Below are positions 1 to 5,510 of a stretch of 10,764 nt of DNA, piece by piece. Source of the DNA: CAYPCH01 sp964409165 (GTDB lineage: Bacteria > Bacillota > Clostridia > Acetivibrionales > Acetivibrionaceae). Under the pieces are notes generated by a model. It was not told the origin of the DNA and made no database searches. It saw nothing but the letters and a program-made list of their open reading frames with translations. Each line of letters starts with the position of its first letter. Positions within the stretch are counted from its first letter, which is position 1. The translations under genes were made by a program, and so were the position numbers. The stretch spans positions 1-10,764 of the forward strand of contig CAYPCH010000127.1 in the NCBI GenBank assembly GCA_964409165.1, read 5' to 3'.

Positions 1-323
1 CCTTGAAATTCAAAGGTAGAGAGGGCAAAACTATAGATTGCAAAATAGCTTTCATTCCTATATCTTTACCTGCCTTTCCTAACAGGGAATTAAATATGAT
101 TGTCGTGCATGGATTTGGTGAAACACCTATGATGCTTATCAGCAATATTAAATCTTCTGACAAAAGACTTCCTGTTGTTATTACCAAAGTTTATCTCATG
201 CGCTGGAGAATTGAGGAATATTACCGCTTTAAGAAGCAGCAGTTTGGATTTGAGGATTTTCGGGTTCAAAGCCTTACATCTATCCGTGCCCTTAATACAA
301 TATCAAAATATAGTTGCAAATAG
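1..323 (+). pseudogene. IS4-type transposase, C-terminal fragment
   Basis: This is the C-terminal part of a DDE transposase whose reading frame is already open at the left edge of the window. It carries the YREK signature of IS4-family enzymes, Y-x2-R-x3-E-x6-K, in the stretch YLMRWRIEEYYRFKK (about residues 64-78 counted from position 3). The E of this motif is the third acidic catalytic residue of the DDE triad. The following text (FGFEDFRVQSLTSIRALN) is also typical. Homologues normally continue with a hydrophobic C-terminal stretch after RALN. Here the frame runs into unrelated residues and stops at 321-323, so the 3' end looks truncated or decayed. No clear terminal inverted repeat was found. 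It is probably a dead relic next to the cas locus. Family assignment is fairly sure; the exact IS is unknown. Confidence 0.75.
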
Positions 324-392
324 ATTAGGAAAAAAATAATTATAGTTATTATTAGGTGGCAATATCATGAAATATCTGCTAAAATGTCTATA

Positions 393-465
393 AATTTAAC
401 ATAATGATAGAATATTTGCCATAAAGCATTAACTTCATAAAAAAAAGTAATTATTATGTTAGATT
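393..465. repeat. Long imperfect inverted repeat in the cas promoter region
   Basis: The left arm AATTTAACATAATGAT (393-408) faces the right arm ATTATTATGTTAGATT (450-465). Fourteen of 16 positions are perfectly complementary, including a 9-bp perfect core (397-405 with 453-461). The two mismatches would be G-U pairs in RNA, so a transcript could form a continuous 16-bp stem with a 41-nt loop. The right arm covers the candidate -10 box at 452-457. This would suit an operator for the adjacent regulator, but that is inference. The region is very AT-rich, so chance pairing cannot be excluded. Confidence 0.45.
429..457 (+). promoter_or_regulatory. Candidate sigma-A promoter for the regulator and cas operon
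   Basis: TTAACT (429-434) and TATTAT (452-457) are separated by 17 bp, matching the -35 and -10 consensus at 4/6 and 5/6. They lie about 80 bp upstream of the regulator start. A perfect TATAAT is also present at 509-514, only 20 bp before the ATG and directly ahead of the ribosome binding site, but it has no good -35 box. Both are weak calls in AT-rich DNA. No terminator-like hairpin is seen between the regulator and cas2, so one of these may drive the whole cas operon. Confidence 0.35.
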
Positions 466-534
466 TTCAGAGATGCTATTTTTTATCCAAGATGCCAGAG
501 AATGGATTTATAATTTTTTATGGGGGAGTGTTGC

Positions 535-1176
535 ATGAGTCAGGTTGGGAATGCATTAAGAATGTATTTACTGCTTAAGGTAAGAGATAAATGCAAAATT
601 TCTGAATTGGCACAAATGCTTGAAGTAGATGAAAGAACCGTAAGAAGATATCGCGATGACCTTGAGCAAGCAGGTATTTATATTGATTCGGAAAGAGGAA
701 AAAATGGTGGTTACCGTTTGCTATCCAATAATCATCTCTTGGCATTAAATATATCTGCTAATGAGTTTAATTCTTTGCAACTGATTGAAAAGCAACTCAA
801 AGATTCAGTTCATGTTGTGTCTAAAGACATTTCTTCATTAACGGAAAAAATCCGTGTCATATCTCATAAAAATAATATCCAATCCAATGAATTCAATAAT
901 CACATGAAAAAGGTTACTTTATCAAATATCAACCGTGAAACTGAACAAGAAACCATGCTACATATTCATGTTGCTACTTTAACGAGAAACAAAATAAAAA
1001 TTACATATATGTCTTTAGGATCAGGTGAAAGTGAGCGAATTGTACATCCATATGCTACTTTTCAATATAAGAATGATATATATTTTATGGGTTATTGTGA
1101 AAAACGAAACAAAGTACTGGATTTTAAGATCTGCAGAATAAAAAATACTCAGTACTGGATTCAAGATTTCAAATAG
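535..1176 (+). CDS. HTH/WYL-domain transcriptional regulator, N-terminal part (frameshifted)
   Basis: A DeoR-like helix-turn-helix fills residues 12-45 (ISELAQMLEVDERTVRRYRDD) and is followed by RGKNGGYRL, the usual wing. A WYL domain begins near residue 140, with IVHPYATF and IYFMGYCEKRN; the name-giving W-Y-L is replaced here by I-Y-F. WYL regulators bind DNA and are thought to sense nucleic-acid-type ligands, and they are recurrent neighbours of CRISPR-Cas operons. ATG 535 is preferred over the in-frame ATG 520 because GGGGAG at 523-528 sits 6 bp before it. The frame stops at 1174-1176, but the rest of the family sequence continues in the -1 frame after the A run at 1140-1145. If joined, the protein would be about 325 aa, the normal family length. 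By position it probably regulates the cas operon or itself. Confidence 0.8.
   Translation: MSQVGNALRMYLLLKVRDKCKISELAQMLEVDERTVRRYRDDLEQAGIYIDSERGKNGGYRLLSNNHLLALNISANEFNSLQLIEKQLKDSVHVVSKDISSLTEKIRVISHKNNIQSNEFNNHMKKVTLSNINRETEQETMLHIHVATLTRNKIKITYMSLGSGESERIVHPYATFQYKNDIYFMGYCEKRNKVLDFKICRIKNTQYWIQDFK
1140..1146 (+). other. A6 slippery heptamer at the frameshift point
   Basis: The in-frame codons ATA AAA AAT contain the heptamer A AAA AAT. A -1 slip here moves reading from IKNTQYW to the frame encoding SVLDSRFQIDESFDLKKSM, which is the expected continuation of the WYL protein. One missing A in the run (six instead of seven) would give the same result by mutation or by sequencing error. The sequence alone cannot separate these options. 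Confidence 0.5.
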
Positions 1177-1511
1177 ATGAAAGTTTTGACTTAAAAAAGA
1201 GTATGGAGAATTGCCTTGGAATTTATAAGGACAAAGAACTTAATGTTGTGTTGAAAATCAGCTATCCTATGGCAGAAATCATCAAGGAGAAGATTTGGGT
1301 TGAAAATCAAAAAATTACTGAGTTAGAGAGTGCAATAATATTAAAGGCTAAAGTGCGAGGGTTGACGGAATTAAAAGCATGGATATTGGGAATGGGAAGT
1401 TCTGTAGAGGTGTTAGAACCAAAAGAACTGAAAGATGAAATTATTGAGGAAATAATTAAGATAAAAAATTTGTATTGTGCACAAATATGTCCAGATAATG
1501 ATATAAAATGA
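1146..1511 (+). pseudogene. WYL regulator, C-terminal (WCX) part, in the -1 frame
   Basis: This segment continues the upstream regulator after a -1 shift. It reads SVLDSRFQIDESFDL and then contains the C-terminal WCX-type extension found in WYL regulators (VVLKISYPMAEIIKEK, then a region around LTELKAWILGMGSSVEVLEP). That last stretch is the familiar 'W-x-L-x-x-G' C-terminal pattern of the family. An ATG at 1203 exists but has only a poor ribosome binding site (AAAGAG, about 2 bp away), so independent translation is unlikely. The stop at 1509-1511 lies 23 bp before cas6, whose own strong Shine-Dalgarno sequence follows. It is either the broken 3' half of a pseudogene or the frameshifted end of a functional protein. 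The -1 frame is clean to the stop, which suggests recent or no decay. Confidence 0.75.
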
Positions 1512-1534
1512 AGTTGTAGAGAGGAGGTGAAAGA

Positions 1535-2266
1535 ATGCGACTTAAATGTGAGTATAAGACAGAGAAGTTACCATTGTCCAGTAATATGATGTTTGTGAGT
1601 TTGATAAAAGAGGCTCTAAGAAAATCAGATTCTGAATACTATGACAGATTATATTCCTTCAACGGAAAAGCAAATAAAAAAAGTAAAAACTTTTGCTTTT
1701 CCGTTAAGATGAAAGGTTTTGGTATTGATAAAGATATTGCAAATATTAAGGATGGTGTTTCACTATTGATAAGTTCACCTGATACTGAATTCATGCTTTA
1801 TCTTTATAACGGGCTTTTGAAGAACAGTGAGTTTAGCTACAAGGATTATCATATTAAAAAAGAGCGGATTTCAATGATAAAAGAAAAGCCTATAGATACA
1901 GGAGAGGTAGTATTCAAAACCATTTCACCGATTTGCATAAAGAACAATAAAAACTATTTTATGAAAATTGATGATGAGGGATATGAAAAAGAGCTTAATT
2001 ACATTGCAGGAAGGGTACTTGAAAATTTCAGGGGCAAGGGCTTGGAGGAAAAGCTTGTGTTTCAGAATGTGAAAATGAAGAAGGTTGTTGTAAGGCAGGA
2101 TATAAAAAGATTTGAGGAAAAATCCGGAAAAGAGTATTTGTGCATAAATTCGTATGAGGGGATTTTTAAACTGTGTGGGAATGTTGGGGATTTAAGGGAT
2201 TTATATTCTTTGGGGTTAGGTTTCAAAAGAAATCAAGGTTTTGGAATGTTGGAATTAGTTTATTAG
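1535..2266 (+). CDS. cas6: Cas6 CRISPR RNA endoribonuclease
   Basis: Cas6 cuts the repeat RNA of the array transcript to release crRNAs with an 8-nt 5' tag. The 243-aa length fits the family. The C terminus has the diagnostic glycine-rich loop (LGLGFKRNQGFGML, residues 226-239), which contacts the repeat in RAMP-fold nucleases. ATG 1535 has AGGAGG at 1522-1527, 7 bp upstream. The N-terminal region that usually carries the catalytic histidine (around residues 35-50) reads YYDRLYSFNGKANKK and has none; the only histidine is His106. Tyrosines 35, 36 and 40 and lysines 45 and 48 are possible active-site residues. Other Cas6 enzymes without the histidine are known, for example in Sulfolobus. It is the first gene of the cas operon, with cas8b1 starting 15 bp after its stop. 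Confidence 0.9.
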   Translation: MRLKCEYKTEKLPLSSNMMFVSLIKEALRKSDSEYYDRLYSFNGKANKKSKNFCFSVKMKGFGIDKDIANIKDGVSLLISSPDTEFMLYLYNGLLKNSEFSYKDYHIKKERISMIKEKPIDTGEVVFKTISPICIKNNKNYFMKIDDEGYEKELNYIAGRVLENFRGKGLEEKLVFQNVKMKKVVVRQDIKRFEEKSGKEYLCINSYEGIFKLCGNVGDLRDLYSLGLGFKRNQGFGMLELVY

Positions 2267-2281
2267 ACAGGAGGTGAGAAA

Positions 2282-3868
2282 TTGAGCTATATAACTTTAA
2301 GGCTTGCTGATTGGCTGTACAATGCTGGAATAATTGGTTTAGTTAATATTTTGTGTCATGCAGGAGACGAAGTCAATACTAATGGGCAAGAAGTAACAAT
2401 AAATACTGAAGTTTTAGAAAAATTTGAAGAAAAGTATTTTAAGTATTTTGTTGATACGTACGAAGAAACTATGATTTTTACAAAGCTGATAAATAAAATA
2501 GAAAAATTGTTAAGCATAGTTATTGACGAAACTATTATTAAAGAAGTAGGAGATGATATTGAGTTTATTAAATCTAAGATGAAGAATGCAGCATATAAAA
2601 CATTAGTTGTTAATTTTGATTTTAAGAGATTAGAAAAACCCGGAAAAAATACATTATCAATAAATAGTGAATTTTTAAATGAATTAAAAAAAGTTCTTTT
2701 AAATAACAAATACAGCATATTGAAGACTGAATGTATTGGATATTATGATCAAAAGTTAAAGACGAGTAAAGCACCAAATGCAATAATTGATAAATATATT
2801 AATACGAATATGTTGGATTTGGAAGCGAATGTTAATGAAATGACAGATTATCTACTTAAAAATAAAAAATACAATTTATGTTGCTTTTCATGTGGTAGAG
2901 AAGTTCCCAAAATCGAAAAGGGATTAAGTTTTTTAAATAGAATGTTTTTTGATACATCACGAAAGACATCCCACGTGTGGAACTTTGTAAGTGATATAGA
3001 AATTTGTCCTGTTTGTAAAATTATATATTATTGTGTTCCGGCTGGATTTACTACAGTCTACGGAAATGGAATATTTATCAATGAGAATAAAAATATAAAA
3101 AATTCTGAAAGTATCAATTACAAAATAAAGCATGAAATTTTACATAGTAATGAATCAAAAGGAATCTATAATGCTTTCAAAACGATGATAAAAGCCTTTC
3201 ATGAAACCATTAATGACAGTGAAAAGTACGAGCTTGCAGATATGCAGATAGTACGGTATGAAGATGAAAAATATAAATTTAACCTTTTGTCAAAAAATGT
3301 TCTTAAAGTTTTATATGACTCCAAAGATGAGCTCAATAGTTTTATAAAAGCAGGATTTCAAGAAAGCGATACTTTTTTCAGGCTTTATGATGAAGTAATG
3401 AAAAGATTACTTAACAATGAAAATCTTTTTATTCTTATTCATAAGGTAATAATTCTTAAAATAACAAGTCAAAAGGACGCAATATATAATGAGAGCCATA
3501 TAAAGAACCTTATTAATATTAACTTAAAATATATGAAAGGAGTTGGGTATATGGAAGGGACAGAAAAAGATATTGTGAAAATAGCAAGCAGTGCAGGATA
3601 CTACTTAAGAGAAGCTTATAAATCCAAAAATTCGGAAAATAAGTTAAATGGAATATGCTACAGAATGCTGAACGCTTTAAAAACAAATAACAAAAACATG
3701 TTTATGGATACGATATTGAATTGCTATCTGTATACAAACAAGCTTATACCTGCATTCATTACCAATTGTTTGAAGGATGATAATGTTTTTAAGACTATAG
3801 GTTATGCATTTGTTACAGGCTTAATAGATGGAAAGAAAAATGAAACTACAAATGGAGGGGATAAATAA
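2282..3868 (+). CDS. cas8b1: Cas8b1/Cst1, type I-B Cascade large subunit
   Basis: This is the large subunit of the type I-B interference complex, which recognises the PAM and helps recruit Cas3. The 528-aa protein opens with the family-typical ITLRLADWLYNAGIIGLVNIL. In the middle it has the CXXC...CXXC zinc-binding pair that names Cst1: CFSC at residues 201-204 and CPVC at 242-245. The start is TTG 2282, chosen because AGGAGGTG at 2269-2276 lies 5 bp before it and the family N terminus begins there. The stop overlaps the cas7 start by one base (TAATG, 3866-3870). The C-terminal quarter is helical and seems to be translated separately as the small subunit Cas11 (see 3551-3868). The gene is very AT-rich, like its neighbours. 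The assignment rests on the N terminus, the cysteine pairs and the position between cas6 and cas7. Confidence 0.9.
   Translation: MSYITLRLADWLYNAGIIGLVNILCHAGDEVNTNGQEVTINTEVLEKFEEKYFKYFVDTYEETMIFTKLINKIEKLLSIVIDETIIKEVGDDIEFIKSKMKNAAYKTLVVNFDFKRLEKPGKNTLSINSEFLNELKKVLLNNKYSILKTECIGYYDQKLKTSKAPNAIIDKYINTNMLDLEANVNEMTDYLLKNKKYNLCCFSCGREVPKIEKGLSFLNRMFFDTSRKTSHVWNFVSDIEICPVCKIIYYCVPAGFTTVYGNGIFINENKNIKNSESINYKIKHEILHSNESKGIYNAFKTMIKAFHETINDSEKYELADMQIVRYEDEKYKFNLLSKNVLKVLYDSKDELNSFIKAGFQESDTFFRLYDEVMKRLLNNENLFILIHKVIILKITSQKDAIYNESHIKNLININLKYMKGVGYMEGTEKDIVKIASSAGYYLREAYKSKNSENKLNGICYRMLNALKTNNKNMFMDTILNCYLYTNKLIPAFITNCLKDDNVFKTIGYAFVTGLIDGKKNETTNGGDK
3551..3868 (+). CDS. cas11b: Candidate internally translated Cas11b small subunit
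   Basis: Inside cas8b1 and in the same frame, ATG 3551 (Met424 of Cas8b1) is preceded by AAAGGAG at 3536-3542, a strong Shine-Dalgarno sequence with 8-bp spacing. Translation from here gives 105 aa sharing the Cas8b1 C terminus, beginning MEGTEKDIVKIASSAGYYLR. In type I-B, I-C and I-D systems with no separate small-subunit gene, Cas11 is known to be made by internal initiation near the 3' end of the cas8 or cas10d gene. Size, position, composition (lysine-rich, predicted helical by eye) and the lack of any other cas11 gene in this operon all fit. Several copies would line the crRNA-target duplex in Cascade. The start signal is seen directly; the product and its function are inferred. Confidence 0.6.
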   Translation: MEGTEKDIVKIASSAGYYLREAYKSKNSENKLNGICYRMLNALKTNNKNMFMDTILNCYLYTNKLIPAFITNCLKDDNVFKTIGYAFVTGLIDGKKNETTNGGDK

Positions 3869-4752
3869 TGGGAAATTCAATGAAACCAAAAGGATTAATA
3901 CTATCAATGATATTTGAAGCAGAAAGTGCGAATTATGGTGAAGGAATTGGGAATGTAGCGTCTTTGAAGAAAATGGCAAGGGGAAATGGAGATCAATATA
4001 CATACATATCAAGGCAGGCATTACGTTATAACATTGTTGAGCAGTTGGATGAAGCGACAGCGGCAGTAAAAGCGGAAGGCAGTGGGGATAAAAAAGTAAT
4101 TCAATTTGCACCTGATGCAACAATAAAGGATTATCCTGAAATAGACTTTTTTGGATACATGAAAACCCAAAAAGGTACGGGTAGTGCAACACGCTCAGCA
4201 AAAGTAAGACTTTCAAATGCAGTTTCACTTGAATCATTTAAAGGCGATTTGGATTTTCTTACAAACAAAGGCCTAGCGGATAGATTAAATGAAAACATGA
4301 ATATTGCTCAATCTGAAATACATCGTTCTTATTACAGGTACACAATAACAGGTGATCTTGATAAGATAGGGATTGATGAAGGAGATAACATCAGCATAGA
4401 AAATAGTGAAAAGGCAAGGAGAATAAACAAGTTACTAGATACTATTGCACTTTTATACAGGGATATAAGAGGCAGAAGAGAAGACCTGAAACCGTTGTTT
4501 GCTATAGGTGGCGTATACAATATAAAAAACCCTGTTTTTCAAAATGCACTAGAAGTTAAAGACAATAAGGTGATTGTATCAACCATTGAAGGGGTATTAT
4601 TTGACATTATCAAAAAAGATACATTTTGCGGGCTTATTGAAGGCAAGTTCAGTAATGATAAAGAGATAAAAGAAAAATTAAATGCCACTACTATGCCCGA
4701 GTTTTTCAATAATTTAAAAAGAAAGGTCAGCGAATATTATGAAAGCTGTTAG
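3868..4752 (+). CDS. cas7: Cas7/Cst2 (DevR family), Cascade backbone
   Basis: Cas7 polymerises along the crRNA spacer and forms the backbone of Cascade. The 294-aa protein has the Cst2/DevR N terminus: GLILSMIFEAESANYGEGIGN at residues 9-29, then ISRQALRYN at 47-55, both typical of the type I-B family. A later segment (VRLSNAVSLESFKGDLDFLTNKG) matches the region preceding the thumb in these RAMP proteins. ATG 3868 overlaps the cas8b1 stop by one base and has GGAGGGG at 3854-3860, so translation is probably coupled and efficient. This suits a subunit needed in several copies. The 3' end overlaps cas5 by 14 bases. No truncation or odd residue is evident. Confidence 0.92.
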   Translation: MGNSMKPKGLILSMIFEAESANYGEGIGNVASLKKMARGNGDQYTYISRQALRYNIVEQLDEATAAVKAEGSGDKKVIQFAPDATIKDYPEIDFFGYMKTQKGTGSATRSAKVRLSNAVSLESFKGDLDFLTNKGLADRLNENMNIAQSEIHRSYYRYTITGDLDKIGIDEGDNISIENSEKARRINKLLDTIALLYRDIRGRREDLKPLFAIGGVYNIKNPVFQNALEVKDNKVIVSTIEGVLFDIIKKDTFCGLIEGKFSNDKEIKEKLNATTMPEFFNNLKRKVSEYYESC

Positions 4753-5494
4753 GCTAAAACTTGAACAAGAACTTGTTAACTATAAGATACCAACAAGTTT
4801 CCAGCTAAAAGAGACATATCCCTTGCCACCATATTCTACAATAAGCGGAATGGTTCACTCATTATGTGGTTTTAGAGACTATGTGGCAATGAAATTTAGT
4901 GTTCAAGGGAAATATTTATCAAAGGTTAATGATTTATATACCAGGTATGAGTTCAAGCCAGGCATGTCATTTGAGGCTGGAAGGCATCAGTTGGAGACAA
5001 ATGGTTTCGGGATAAGTCGCGGAGTTGCAACATGTGAGCTTTTAACTGAAGTAGAGTTACTGATTCATATAATTCCAGAAGACCAATCAGTAATAGAAAC
5101 AATTGCAGAATCCTTTATGCTTCCTGCTGAGTTTCCTTCACTTGGAAGAAGGGAAGACCTTGCAGTAATTAAAGAAGTAAAAATAGTTGATGTAAATGAA
5201 AAATTATTAGATGAGGATATCGAACTTGATAACAATTATACTGCATACATACCGGAAGAAATGATTGAAAATGAATCAATACTACTTCGTGGTAGCGTTT
5301 CAGGAATTAAGCAAAGCGGAACAAAGTACATGATAAATAAATATTATGAAAAGGTTAATTACGGTACTGAGAAAAGTCCGAAGATATTCAGAAAATGGAA
5401 AAAGGTTCAGGTGATTTATTCTTCAAGGATAGCTGCTGTTGAGGATGGATGTATTCTTGTTGATGAAGATGAAAATATTGTATTTGCAGTATGA
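4739..5494 (+). CDS. cas5: Cas5 (Cas5t-type), Cascade crRNA 5'-handle subunit
   Basis: Cas5 caps the 5' handle of the crRNA and links Cas7 to Cas8 in Cascade. The 251-aa sequence starts with a RAMP-type beta strand (MKAVRLKLEQELVNYKIP) followed by TYPLPPYSTISGMVHSLCG at residues 26-44, which is the conserved N-terminal block of Cas5 proteins. The start at ATG 4739 lies 14 bases inside cas7, with AAAGG at 4722-4726 at a rather long distance (12 bp). Translational coupling to cas7 is therefore likely. Processing of the repeat is assigned to the separate Cas6, so this Cas5 should be non-catalytic, as in other I-B systems. The gap to cas3 is 16 bp. Confidence 0.9.
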   Translation: MKAVRLKLEQELVNYKIPTSFQLKETYPLPPYSTISGMVHSLCGFRDYVAMKFSVQGKYLSKVNDLYTRYEFKPGMSFEAGRHQLETNGFGISRGVATCELLTEVELLIHIIPEDQSVIETIAESFMLPAEFPSLGRREDLAVIKEVKIVDVNEKLLDEDIELDNNYTAYIPEEMIENESILLRGSVSGIKQSGTKYMINKYYEKVNYGTEKSPKIFRKWKKVQVIYSSRIAAVEDGCILVDEDENIVFAV

Positions 5495-5510
5495 AAGAGA
5501 GTGAAAATAT

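Noticed and set aside
332..355. AATAAT/ATTATT hairpin downstream of the transposase remnant as a terminator
   Set aside because: The stem contains only A-T pairs with no G-C and no proper T-tract, so it is expected by chance in this composition.
2356..2718. A 120-codon - strand open frame inside cas8b1
   Set aside because: It is antisense to a recognised gene and has a biased F/S/L/I composition typical of antisense translation.
3821..4237. A 138-codon - strand open frame opposite cas7
   Set aside because: It is a shadow of the well-supported cas8b1 and cas7 genes, with hydrophobic low-complexity composition from the AT-rich antisense strand and no ribosome binding site support.
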